63,147 nt of DNA, taken from contig JAPYSU010000015.1 of the NCBI GenBank assembly GCA_029936425.1, forward strand, positions 1 to 63,147, in the 5' to 3' direction. This document shows positions 9,258 to 17,925 of this stretch, in pieces. A program made the position numbers and the translations under genes. The stretch comes from Litorimonas sp. Lineage in GTDB: Bacteria > Pseudomonadota > Alphaproteobacteria > Caulobacterales > Maricaulaceae. The notes under the pieces were generated by a model. The model was not told the origin of the DNA and did no database searches. It saw only the letters and a program-made list of their open reading frames with translations. Numbering within the stretch: the first letter of the stretch is position 1; each line of letters opens with the position of its first letter.

Positions 9258-10172
9258 ATGATTTCAGAAATTTGCGCTTTATATTTATCGGGGGCGAGTT
9301 TCGTTCTCCCAACAGAATGCGCCGTTGATCCGGCCTCCCGTACAGCCGTTCATTACGAAACCTTTGACGCCAAGCCGCCTAAGCCCAAGCCCGTAAAGCG
9401 TCCGCGTCCCCGGATTATTGATCATTCCAAGCCGTCTCCGGCCTCGCGCAATATGGCGGTCATTCCGCCCGGCAGCTTCATGATGGGCAGCCCGGAAGAT
9501 GAAGTGCGGCGCGATAATAATGAAGGTCCGCGTCACAAAGTAACGATAGATTATACCTTCGAGATCGGAAAATACGAAATCACTTTTAATGACTGGCGCA
9601 AATGTGTGGCGGGAGGCGGGTGTCGTGGGTATCGCCCAAAAGACGGTGGATGGGGGCGGGGGAACCGTCCGGCTATCTATATCAGCTGGAATGACGCGCA
9701 GAGCTATATTGACTGGTTAAACCGGACGACGGGCTATCGTTATCGCCTCCCGACAGAAGCAGAATGGGAATATGTGGCGCGGGGACAAACCAAAGAGCCT
9801 TTTTCAACCGGAACGTCTATTTCTGCCGCGCAAGCAAACTTTAATGGCGAACATCCTTATGGCGACGCCCCCAAAGGCCAATATCGCCGGAAAACTCTGC
9901 CCGTGGGCAGCTTTGCCGCCAATAAATTCGGTGTCTATGACATTCATGGCAATGTCTATGAATGGGTGCAGGATTGTTGGAATCCGAGCCATGTCGGGGC
10001 TCCGGTTGATGGGAGTGCCCGGCTCGACGGGGACTGTAAGTTCAGGATTATGCGCGGCGGTTCCTGGGTGACCCATGGCTATCAGATGCGGGCGTCCAAA
10101 CGTCTGCGTTACACAACCGATTACAGATATGATGATTATGGATTCAGACTTGCGCGAACCATAGAGAATTAG
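9258..10172 (+). CDS. SUMF1/formylglycine-generating-enzyme-fold protein without the catalytic cysteines
   Basis: 304 residues. A short hydrophobic N-terminus, possibly an atypical signal, leads into a proline/lysine/arginine-rich linker (about 38-60). The rest is an FGE-sulfatase fold: IPPGSFMMGSPEDE, EITFNDWRKC, LPTEAEWEYVARG, VYDIHGNVYEWVQDCW and a final FRIMRGGSWV segment. In true formylglycine-generating enzymes the region after RGGS holds the catalytic Cys pair. Here it reads WVTHGYQMRAS, so the oxidase chemistry is unlikely. No sulfatase gene is nearby. It may be a binding or scaffolding relative, like many bacterial SUMF1-domain proteins. Location in the envelope is probable but uncertain. 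Confidence 0.8.
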   Translation: MISEICALYLSGASFVLPTECAVDPASRTAVHYETFDAKPPKPKPVKRPRPRIIDHSKPSPASRNMAVIPPGSFMMGSPEDEVRRDNNEGPRHKVTIDYTFEIGKYEITFNDWRKCVAGGGCRGYRPKDGGWGRGNRPAIYISWNDAQSYIDWLNRTTGYRYRLPTEAEWEYVARGQTKEPFSTGTSISAAQANFNGEHPYGDAPKGQYRRKTLPVGSFAANKFGVYDIHGNVYEWVQDCWNPSHVGAPVDGSARLDGDCKFRIMRGGSWVTHGYQMRASKRLRYTTDYRYDDYGFRLARTIEN

Positions 10173-10199
10173 GTTGCGGGCTGTAGGGGAAGGCAGAGT

Positions 10200-11931
10200 A
10201 TGAAACTCTTTAAATCGGCGGTTTTATTATTTACGAGTTTAGGTCTTGCCTCATGCGGCGGAAAAGCCCCTCAACCTTCTTCCAACGCTCTTATTGAAAC
10301 GCCCCAAGGGCCGGTTCAAGGGATCACCACTGAAGATGCGGGTATTTATACGTTTAATGGAATTCCATATGCCGCCCCGCCGATTGGTCATCTGCGCTGG
10401 GCCGCGCCGGAATCCGCCCCCAATTGGGTAGAAACGCGCGATGCGGCGCAATTTGGAAATCGTTGTATGCAGCCTGCTCTAACGGAGGACGGGTTTATAA
10501 ACCGTCTTTTAGAGGGGCAAGGATTCGGGGCTATAAAAACGTGGTTTGTTAAACGCGTGGTCGCATCCCAAGACCCCTCGCCTATGAGCGAAAACTGCCT
10601 GTATCTGAATGTGCGCACAGGAAACGTCTCAGGCGAAGAGAATAATCCCGTCATGGTTTGGATACATGGCGGCGGTCATCAATTCGGCTCCGGCGACACC
10701 TCTTTCTATCAGTCCAACGGCCTTGTTAAAAAAGACGTGGTTTTGGTCACAATCAATTACCGTCTCGGCGTGTTTGGGTATATGGCGCATCCGGCCCTTT
10801 CAGAAGCGGATCCGAACGGCGTCTCCGGTAATTACGGCACGCTGGATCAGATGGCGGCCTTAAAGTGGGTGAGAGATAATATTTCAGCCTATGGCGGAGA
10901 TCCAGACAATGTGACAATTTTCGGCGAAAGCGCCGGAGCGTGGTCTGTGACAGAACTTATGGCTAGCCCGCTTGCGAAAGGGCTTTTTGACAAAGCCATC
11001 GCCCAGAGCGGCGCCTCGACCTATCATCTGGGGCAGATGTCAGGCGAAGGGGCCGGATGGCCAAGCGGGTATTTCATGGGGCGAAAAGTAGCGCAGTCCG
11101 TTGGACTTAGTGAGCCGAGCGCTTCGGACCTAAGAGCCGTTCCGGCAAAGCAAATCATGGGAAATCTTCCAGAAAATTCGGACGAGGCTTTTCACCATAT
11201 CCGTGATGGCTATGTCTTTCCGAAAAATGTGGGCGAGGCCTTCCGGAGCGGGGAGATTAATTCCGTTCCCTTTATCGCCGGGTATAATGCGGATGAGGCG
11301 ACATTGTTTTTTCCGGATGACCCTGAACCTTCCGTCTGGATAGAGGGTTTCCCCAGACAGGACTCGCAAGCACAAATTGCCAAACTTAACGAAGTCTATC
11401 CTGAGCAAGGGAAAATACTTCAGGCGTTGTATAATTTAGACGAAGATTTTGTTGAAGGCGGAACCCAAATGATGGGGGATGATATTTTTGGCGTAAATAT
11501 ACGTTATGCGGCCCGCGGCAATGAAACCTTATCCAGCCCGAGTTATGTCTATTTCTTTAGCCGTATTCCTTCGAGTGAAGATCAAACCCTAGGATTATCA
11601 CTCTGCCGAAATTCCATTTGTATTCGGCGCTCTTAGAGACGGCTTTGGATATACGGATGAAGATAAACATCTTTCAGAATTGATGACATCTTATTGGACA
11701 AATTTTGCCAGAACAGGAAACCCAAACAACGAAAACCTACCGCACTGGGACCGACATCAAGACCGAATTTGGATGGAGTTTTCTGCCAATGCCGTTGAGG
11801 GTCAGACAGGTATGAAGACAGATGTAAGGCAGAACAAAATCGACGCGCTGGAAACCGGGCTTATAAAAAAGCTTTCGGGACTTGAGGCGCTCAGTCCTCA
11901 AACCTCACCGTCGATTGACGCTGTCGATTAA
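10200..11931 (+). pseudogene. Type-B carboxylesterase lipoprotein, broken by a frameshift
   Basis: Secreted type-B carboxylesterase/lipase. The N-terminus is a lipoprotein signal (lipobox LASC, Cys19). The oxyanion motif is WIHGGGH (about 154-160), and the nucleophile motif FGESAGAWS has Ser244. The first frame ends at 11636 with an unrelated tail. From about 11593 the +1 frame restores the family sequence YHSAEIPFVFGALRDG and continues through SYWTNFARTGNPN to a stop at 11931. One extra T near 11593-11596 would explain this. The catalytic His (in YHSAE) lies just after the break, so a product of the first frame should be inactive. It could be a recent pseudogene or a sequencing error. Its 3' end overlaps the nitrilase gene by 41 bp. 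Confidence 0.85.
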
Positions 11932-12832
11932 CTCTTAATTGAGTGACGTCCGGGCGCGAATAATGGCCCGCAGGATCAAAGTTTTGGCGCTCCTGCCGGA
12001 TCTTCGCCGGGTCCAATTCGCAATAGCGAATCCCGGTTTCGGCTTTTAACGGAGGCAAGACCCAGCTACCGTCAGGTGCGGCGACACAGGAGCCTCCATC
12101 TGCTGGCATATCTCCGAGTGAGGCTCTGATCTCTTCCGCAAAGGGCGTGTCGTCTTCGACACAATCGGGAGTCATGACTGAGCCAACAGAGACGCAATAG
12201 CTCCGGCCTTCTTTGGCCAGAACAGGCGTTAAGTCCTCGGTGTTTCTCATATTCCCAGGCCAGCAGGCAATGTGAAGGTCTTCGCCCTGACCATAAAACG
12301 CCGCGCGCGTGAGCGGCATCCAGTTTTCCCAACAATTCAGGCCGCCGACCGTAAAATCGCCCAGCTTATGAGTGACAAGACCCGCGCCGTCCCCGGGACT
12401 CCAAACCAGTCTTTCTTCGTAGGTTGGCTGAAGTTTTCTATGAACTGAACAAATAATTCCCTCTTTATTTATATAGACATAGCTACAGTAAAGCGAATGG
12501 CCGGAGCGATCACGAGGACGTTCGATAATGCCAAGATAGGCGGCCACCCCCGCCGTTTTCAAAGCCGAGCAGACCCCGTCGAGATGTCCGTCCTCAATGG
12601 TCACAGCCTGATTGGCATAATGGGCAAAAATTTCTTTCTGTTTCGGATTGTCAAAAGCGGCGCCACCTGTCCCGTCGAGCCAGAAAGGATAACCCGGGAC
12701 AAAGCCTTCCGAAAAGACAATGAGGTCGGCCTTTTCCTTAGAGGCTTTTTGAATGGCCTCTAAGACAGAGGACAGGCTGCCTTCGCGATTAAGCCAAACC
12801 GGGGAGAGTTGGGGAAGCGCCAATTTCAACAT
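11891..12832 (-). CDS. Nitrilase (carbon-nitrogen hydrolase superfamily)
   Basis: Cytosolic hydrolase that probably converts nitriles to carboxylic acids and ammonia. The 313 residues carry the complete Glu-Lys-Cys catalytic triad: Glu42 in VFSEGFVPGYP, Lys133 in VHRKLQPTYEER, and Cys167 in GGLNCWENWMPL. The CWENWMPL context is that of the true nitrilase branch rather than amidases or carbamoylases. The ATG at 12832 is preferred over an upstream TTG. It is convergent with the broken esterase (41-bp overlap). An upstream divergent region carries a CtrA-like box that belongs more naturally to the next gene. The specific nitrile substrate cannot be told. Confidence 0.9.
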   Translation of the reverse strand: MLKLALPQLSPVWLNREGSLSSVLEAIQKASKEKADLIVFSEGFVPGYPFWLDGTGGAAFDNPKQKEIFAHYANQAVTIEDGHLDGVCSALKTAGVAAYLGIIERPRDRSGHSLYCSYVYINKEGIICSVHRKLQPTYEERLVWSPGDGAGLVTHKLGDFTVGGLNCWENWMPLTRAAFYGQGEDLHIACWPGNMRNTEDLTPVLAKEGRSYCVSVGSVMTPDCVEDDTPFAEEIRASLGDMPADGGSCVAAPDGSWVLPPLKAETGIRYCELDPAKIRQERQNFDPAGHYSRPDVTQLRVNRQRQSTVRFED

Positions 12833-12860
12833 GTATAGCTCTTGCAATTGAGGAAAGTCG

Positions 12861-12875
12861 TTAAACCCACTTTAA
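12861..12875. promoter_or_regulatory. CtrA-binding site consensus
   Basis: Perfect TTAA-N7-TTAA (TTAA at 12861-12864 and 12872-12875), the full binding motif of the alphaproteobacterial cell-cycle regulator CtrA. It lies about 90 bp before the TadG-like gene and 29 bp before the divergent nitrilase start. Pilus genes are known CtrA targets, so the TadG-like gene is the more likely target. Confidence 0.65.
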
Positions 12876-12965
12876 CCATAACTCAAAAGCCATTCCTAAG
12901 ACAAATTTGCTAATTTCCGCCAGCTTATGGGAGTGAGCTTCAAATAGTGGGCAAAGGGAAGTGGT

Positions 12966-14357
12966 ATGTTAAGGCAATATTTTCAATCAAACTCCGGCAA
13001 TTTTGCTATGATGGGCGCTATTGCCCTCTCCGTTGTTTTACTGGCTGTCGGGGCCGCTGTCGATTTTACCTCTGCCACGAAAAAGCAGCAAAGCCTTCAA
13101 GACATGGTCGATAATGCAACGCTCGCGGCGGCCCAAATCAAAGATGGACGCCGTAAGGATATGCAGGACATGGTAGATAAGGTCATCGCGCAACATAATA
13201 CTCAAAATTGGCCTATCAAAGCCAAGGTTCGCCTTAAAAATGATGTCGTCTATGTCGAGGCCTCGACCGATTATGAAACGATCCTCATGGGTATGGTCGG
13301 GAAAGACAGAGTTGAAATCAAAGCCGATGCCGGAGCGCCGCTCTCAAAGTCGACCCCAATTAATTTGGCGCTAGTTTTGGATACAACGGATTCCATGTAT
13401 GGCGACAATATCAGGGATTTGAAGGTCGCGGCCAAAGAAATGGTCAAGATTATGGGCGACTCCGAGGCGTCTGTTCGCATGGCCGTTATCCCATTCGGCA
13501 AGTACGTAAATGTAGGACTAAAAAATAAAAACGCGCAATGGATTGATACTTCTCAAGACGGTACGTCGCGGGAATATGAGTATTGTTATAATGAACGAAG
13601 AACCATCAAACCCAGTAAATGTCGGGGAACCGGACGGTATCGCACAGAAGACATCATTGTTGATGGGCAATATCGAGGCAAACGGCGAATAGAAGAGAGA
13701 GAGTGCACAAAAGGAGAATATGAATATACAGGCAATCGAGTCTGCAGCATGCGTCAAACCAATTATACTTGGTATGGGTGTGTAGGCTCTCGCCAGTCCC
13801 CTTATAATGAACGAGCGCCTTACGCCTCTCGCCGCATTCCCGGCATAATGAATGAACGTTGCGGTACGGAAATGCTGCCTTTGGTCAAAAATTTGAAAAA
13901 AGTTGAACGGACGATTGATGACCTAGAGGTAAAAGGCGAGACTTATCTGCCGTCCGGTGTTGTTTGGGGGTGGCGTGCTCTTCAAAAAGATGCGCCTCTG
14001 ACTGAAATTCGCAGAAGCTATAAGAAAAAAAGTAATGACCCTGTAAATGCCATGGTGGTTATGACAGACGGGGAAAATACGCTCTCCCAAAACAAAGGGC
14101 AGATTACTCATAGCGGGAGAGATAAAAAAGCCGCAAATGAACGAACAGCCAATCTTTGTGAAGCGGCAAAAAAAGACGGCATACAAATCTATACGGTCGG
14201 ATATCGTATGGGCGCAGGCCGTGGCGAGATAGAAAAACTTCTCAAGTCCTGCGCGTCGGAAAAAGGCAATTATTTTGATGCGAGAAATGCAGAAGAATTA
14301 AAAGGGGCGTTTAGTGATATTGCGAATCGGTTGAATATCACTCGTCTCAGTATTTGA
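12966..14357 (+). CDS. TadG-like pilus-assembly protein with von Willebrand factor A domain
   Basis: 463 residues. An N-terminal TadE/TadG-type segment (GNFAMMGAIALSVVLLAVG, about 11-30) anchors it in the inner membrane. The rest is extracytoplasmic: a VWA domain starting near 132 with the MIDAS-like motif DTTDSM (139-144) and TDGENT near 367. An insertion of about 100 residues (roughly 190-300) is rich in Cys, Tyr and Arg/Glu and interrupts the VWA domain. TadG proteins belong to Flp/tight-adherence pilus systems, but no other tad gene is in the window. The gene is preceded by a CtrA box. It is convergent with purT, with one base between stop codons. Confidence 0.82.
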   Translation: MLRQYFQSNSGNFAMMGAIALSVVLLAVGAAVDFTSATKKQQSLQDMVDNATLAAAQIKDGRRKDMQDMVDKVIAQHNTQNWPIKAKVRLKNDVVYVEASTDYETILMGMVGKDRVEIKADAGAPLSKSTPINLALVLDTTDSMYGDNIRDLKVAAKEMVKIMGDSEASVRMAVIPFGKYVNVGLKNKNAQWIDTSQDGTSREYEYCYNERRTIKPSKCRGTGRYRTEDIIVDGQYRGKRRIEERECTKGEYEYTGNRVCSMRQTNYTWYGCVGSRQSPYNERAPYASRRIPGIMNERCGTEMLPLVKNLKKVERTIDDLEVKGETYLPSGVVWGWRALQKDAPLTEIRRSYKKKSNDPVNAMVVMTDGENTLSQNKGQITHSGRDKKAANERTANLCEAAKKDGIQIYTVGYRMGAGRGEIEKLLKSCASEKGNYFDARNAEELKGAFSDIANRLNITRLSI

Positions 14358-14358
14358 T

Positions 14359-15546
14359 TTAACTATTATAATTAATTTTGATGGCCTGTGCGGATGTACG
14401 GGCCTTTTCTCTGGCCGCCTCAATGGTTTCGCCGCGGGCCAAAGCGACGCCCAGGCGTCGTGATCCATTTATTTCCGGTTTTCCAAACAGTCGAATTTGC
14501 GTGTCGGGATCAGAAAGCGCGCCCTCAAGACCTTGGAAAGACAAATTGTCTGAGCGGCCCTGTCCCATAATAACGGCAGAGGCAGAAGGCCCAAATTCTC
14601 TAATGCCTGGGATTGGGAGACCAAGAATAGCTCTAACATGCAAGGCAAATTCAGAAAGGTCCTGACTTATCAGCGTCACTAAGCCTGTGTCATGAGGGCG
14701 GGGAGAAATTTCAGAAAAAATTACCTCATCTCCTCTGACAAATAATTCAACTCCGAAAAGGCCGTACCCTCCAAGGGCGTCCGTAACTTTTTTGGCCATG
14801 GCTTGCGCTGCATCAAGCGCCGCCTCACTCATTTTCTGAGGCTGCCAGCTTTCCCGGTAATCTCCGTCCTCTTGCAAATGCCCGATAGGCGCGCAGAAGG
14901 ATGTGCCGTTTTTATGCCGAACGGTCAGAAGCGTTATTTCATAGTCAAACTCTACAAACCCTTCGATAATTATTCGGGACGCTCCCGTCCGCCCGCCCTC
15001 CTGAGAATAGTGCCAGACTTTTTCTAAGTCGTCTTCATCCTGGGCCGTACTTTGACCTTTTCCGGAACTGCTCATCACAGGTTTTACGACGCAAGGCAGA
15101 CCAATATCTAACGCCGCCTTTCTCATTCCGCTCTCGGTATCGGCGAAACGATAAGGCGATGTGTTCAGCCCCAGCTCTTCTGCTGCCAGTCGGCGAATGC
15201 CTTCCCGATTCATGGTCAGTTGAGCCGCCTTCGCGGTTGGAATAATGGTAAACCCTTCTGCTTCTAACTCGCAAAGCGTGTCTGTCGCAATCGCTTCTAT
15301 TTCAGGAACTATCAGATCCGGGTTTTCGGCTTCGATCACTAACCGCAAGGCTTCCCCGTCGGTCATATTCATCACATGTGAACGGTGGGATATCTGCATG
15401 GCAGGTGCGTCGGCATATCTATCTACCGCGATAACTTCGATACCGAGGCGCTGAAGTTCGATCGCCACTTCTTTTCCAAGCTCACCAGAGCCAAGTAAAA
15501 TAACTTTTGTTGCCGAAGGCCGAAGGGCTGTACCGATGGTCGTCAT
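14359..15546 (-). CDS. purT: Formate-dependent phosphoribosylglycinamide formyltransferase (GAR transformylase 2)
   Basis: Uses formate and ATP to formylate glycinamide ribonucleotide in purine synthesis. The product of about 395 residues has an N-terminal preATP-grasp domain (KVILLGSGELGKEVAIE), a central ATP-grasp domain with VVKPVMSSSGKGQS, and the EISPRPHDTGLVTL metal/ATP site. The ATG at 15546 is supported by an SD (AGAGG about 7 nt before it). A TTG two codons further upstream is less likely. It is convergent with the TadG-like gene. Confidence 0.96.
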   Translation of the reverse strand: MTTIGTALRPSATKVILLGSGELGKEVAIELQRLGIEVIAVDRYADAPAMQISHRSHVMNMTDGEALRLVIEAENPDLIVPEIEAIATDTLCELEAEGFTIIPTAKAAQLTMNREGIRRLAAEELGLNTSPYRFADTESGMRKAALDIGLPCVVKPVMSSSGKGQSTAQDEDDLEKVWHYSQEGGRTGASRIIIEGFVEFDYEITLLTVRHKNGTSFCAPIGHLQEDGDYRESWQPQKMSEAALDAAQAMAKKVTDALGGYGLFGVELFVRGDEVIFSEISPRPHDTGLVTLISQDLSEFALHVRAILGLPIPGIREFGPSASAVIMGQGRSDNLSFQGLEGALSDPDTQIRLFGKPEINGSRRLGVALARGETIEAAREKARTSAQAIKINYNS

Positions 15547-15854
15547 TTTCAAACCTCTTTCTTGAGAAGTGATGGCATTATCTTTGACAAAGTGTGTCAG
15601 GTAAACTGAATGGGCAAGGTGAAAAGTTTACACAGAGACGTGACATCCGTCCCTCTGGACTCTCTATAATCTGTGCTTATCTAAGAGAGATCGGTTTATA
15701 ATGGGCAAGAACGGGATAATACAGCATAGTTGATGACAGATGCACCCAGTTTGAAGGAATCTGCGTATCTATTAATAGTTTAACGCAGATTAAAATCTTA
15801 CAAGGGTTTATGATTCTTACTTATTTAAAGAAAAACACCGCTGAGACATAATTA
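15547..15854 (+). promoter_or_regulatory. Control region upstream of the first ECF sigma gene
   Basis: About 300 bp without a gene. A possible sigma-70 promoter TGACAT-N18-TATAAT lies at 15641-15670 on the plus strand. A perfect 9-bp inverted repeat, AATCTGCGT (15758-15766) and ACGCAGATT (15783-15791) with a 16-nt spacer, lies about 65 bp before the sigma gene. It could be an operator or a leader hairpin. No Rho-independent terminator is visible. Confidence 0.4.
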
Positions 15855-16343
15855 ATGCGCGAAGACTTGTCTAAATTATGCGTCCGGCTCAGGACAGAAG
15901 GGAAAACGGTTATGTCAGATATATATAATCTGACATCTTCACATCTTTACGGGCTGATTTATCAGGTTGTTAATGATGACAAAAAAGCCTCGCATGTTCT
16001 GAAAGCTGTCTATTGCCGCCTGTGGGATCAAAAAGATGAGTTTCAGAAAAAGGCTCTGGATCCTTTGGATTGGTTAAGAGCAACGGCGCACAGATATGCT
16101 ATGGATTATAAAACCAAGAGCGCCATTCTGAACGGCACACCTGCGATATCCAAAAATAATGGCGTTGGAAAAGATTCAGACTATTCAACAGTCAGTTTGT
16201 CCGAGGATGAAAAAATACTTTTCAGGCAAGCCTATCTACAAGGGGACCCTGTTTCGGAAATAGCGTCAAAACATAATCAAAGCGAAGAACAAATTTCGCG
16301 CACTCTTGAAAATATAAATCACAAAATCAAGCGAGTTGGATAG
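15855..16343 (+). CDS. Divergent ECF-type RNA polymerase sigma factor
   Basis: 162 residues with the two-domain ECF layout. A sigma-2 region spans about residues 5-85 (SSHLYGLIYQVVNDDKKASH, AVYCRLWDQKDEF, DWLRATAHRYAMDY). A sigma-4 helix-turn-helix spans about 112-160 (LSEDEKILFRQAYLQGDP, EIASKHNQSEEQISR). The sequence is poorly conserved at several usually invariant positions, so it may recognise an unusual promoter. It overlaps the next gene by one base (TAGTG), typical for a sigma/anti-sigma pair. The start at 15855 is kept because it gives a complete first sigma-2 helix. Confidence 0.75.
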   Translation: MREDLSKLCVRLRTEGKTVMSDIYNLTSSHLYGLIYQVVNDDKKASHVLKAVYCRLWDQKDEFQKKALDPLDWLRATAHRYAMDYKTKSAILNGTPAISKNNGVGKDSDYSTVSLSEDEKILFRQAYLQGDPVSEIASKHNQSEEQISRTLENINHKIKRVG

Positions 16344-17062
16344 TGACCGACACGAAAAAACATAATGAGGCTTTGGCGATTGCCTATCTTACCGGGCAGG
16401 CTAGCGCGAGCCAGATTGATTTATACAGGAAAGCTTACGCCGAGGAGGCAGGCTTTAGAGAAACTGTACGCGATATTGAAGTCTGGCTCTCTCCTTTAAA
16501 CACAGACTCTGTCCACCGAACGCCTCCGCCAGACCTTTATGATAGTATCATGGCTGAAATTATGTCGGATAACTCCGAAAGCGCGCATAAAATCGTTGAG
16601 GCGATGAATGACAATTACGCAGGACGATGGAAAGCGTTGGCGGCTGCGGCCTCGGTTATTGCTATTTTGGCGATTGGGTCGCATTTCATAGGCCCCTCTC
16701 CCGCGGAGCCTGTTTCCGACCAGAGCCGGATGATGGCACTGCTCTCCGGAGAGGAAAGCCCTCCACTTGTGGCCATCATTTATAATCCGGAGACACATGA
16801 AATTGTTGCGAAACTTTCCAATGTAAATGTTCCGGAAGATGGAGATTTACAGCTTTGGCTTATCCGCGAAGGTAAGGACGGGCCGGTTTCTCTTGGCGTC
16901 ATGGAAGAGGCCAATGAAGACCAATCAGTCTCATTTGCCGTGCCGGAAAATCTTCAGGACGGAACAGATATTCTCGCTATTAGCCTGGAGCAAAAAGGCG
17001 GTTCGAAATCTGCTGGCCCGGAAGGCCCCGTTTTATACACAGGCGCGATCGGTACGATTTAA
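16343..17062 (+). CDS. RskA-type membrane anti-sigma factor
   Basis: 239 residues starting at GTG. The N-terminal cytoplasmic part (1-90; AIAYLTGQASASQIDLYRKA resembles the anti-sigma zinc-finger-less helix bundle) should bind a sigma factor. One membrane segment lies near 93-113 (AAAASVIAILAIGSHFIG). The periplasmic C-terminal RskA domain has the usual DLQLWLIREGKDGPVSLGVM pattern. It is translationally coupled to the sigma gene before it. A second, SigK-like sigma gene is convergent and ends 42 bp away, so the anti-sigma could control either or both. Confidence 0.85.
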   Translation: MTDTKKHNEALAIAYLTGQASASQIDLYRKAYAEEAGFRETVRDIEVWLSPLNTDSVHRTPPPDLYDSIMAEIMSDNSESAHKIVEAMNDNYAGRWKALAAAASVIAILAIGSHFIGPSPAEPVSDQSRMMALLSGEESPPLVAIIYNPETHEIVAKLSNVNVPEDGDLQLWLIREGKDGPVSLGVMEEANEDQSVSFAVPENLQDGTDILAISLEQKGGSKSAGPEGPVLYTGAIGTI

Positions 17063-17104
17063 ACCCTGGTTTCTGTCGCGCTTTTGAAATGCGCCGAATA
17101 AGGT

Positions 17105-17680
17105 TTAAAGCAAGGCGTTCAAATCTGACATATTGATTTGCGAGCGTAGTTTTTTCAGGCCGCGCCTGATCCAGCTTTTGACGGTGTTCGGAGAAACACC
17201 GATCGTCTCTGCGATTTCGCGTGAGCTTAATCCGTGTACAATATTCAAGATTATCGCTCTGGACATATCTGGGGGTAAATTGTCGAGGTGCGGGTCAAGA
17301 AAGCGTTTCAATAACATGGATTTTGCGGCGGAGTCGGATTTTGCTGTTTTATCGGGAAGCGTTTCAATCAACTCTGTCGTGTCTGGCCTTCTTTTGAGTT
17401 TTCTCAACTGATCAATGGCTCTATTTCGAGTTATGACAAGTATCCAGGTGAAAGCCTTTCCCTTACTCGGATCGTAAGAGGCTGAATTCTTCCAAATGGA
17501 AATATAGGCATGTTGTAGAATATCATGGGCGAGAGTTTCATCCTGAACCATACCGCACAAAATGGCATTCAATTTTCCAGAAGTCAGCGTGTAAATTTGC
17601 TCGAAAGCTTTATGATCGCCTTGGGCACATTTGGATAGGCATTCCGCCAATATCAAATTTTCTTCGTTGAAGGTGTCCAA
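17105..17680 (-). CDS. ECF sigma factor, SigK/RpoE-like
   Basis: 191 residues with well-conserved ECF features. Region 2 runs from about 20 to 90 (GDHKAFEQIYTLTSGKL, DILQHAYISIWKN, FTWILVITRNRAIDQLR), and region 4 from about 130 to 182 (LPPDMSRAIILNIVHGLSS, REIAETIGVSPNTVKSWIR). It starts at TTG with a good SD (AAGGA, 8-9 nt upstream), and no nearby ATG fits. This is the sigma type normally paired with RskA proteins, and an RskA-type gene lies convergent next to it. The DUF4331 gene starts 245 bp away, divergently, and is a candidate target. Confidence 0.88.
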   Translation of the reverse strand: MDTFNEENLILAECLSKCAQGDHKAFEQIYTLTSGKLNAILCGMVQDETLAHDILQHAYISIWKNSASYDPSKGKAFTWILVITRNRAIDQLRKLKRRPDTTELIETLPDKTAKSDSAAKSMLLKRFLDPHLDNLPPDMSRAIILNIVHGLSSREIAETIGVSPNTVKSWIRRGLKKLRSQINMSDLNALL

Positions 17681-17925
17681 GGCCCCGATCCTTTGGTTGA
17701 GATTAAACTATTCAAAGCCTGATATCTTCATAAGTTCCGCAAAATTAAGCGGAAAAGTCAAGAATCCATCCTTTTTTCTATAAAAGTTCGGAATTTCTCG
17801 ATTTTTATGCACCCATTCCGGAAATGGGCTCGTAACTGAAACACCACCAACCCCTTACAGTTAATCTTTGTGGGCCTGTGCGTTCGCTGAAAATGGCAGC
17901 TGTATAGTAAAATTGAGGACCAAGA

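Noticed and set aside
15782..15795. TTAA repeated near the first sigma gene as a possible CtrA site
   Set aside because: The spacer is 6, not 7, and the TTAA arms belong to a longer inverted repeat.
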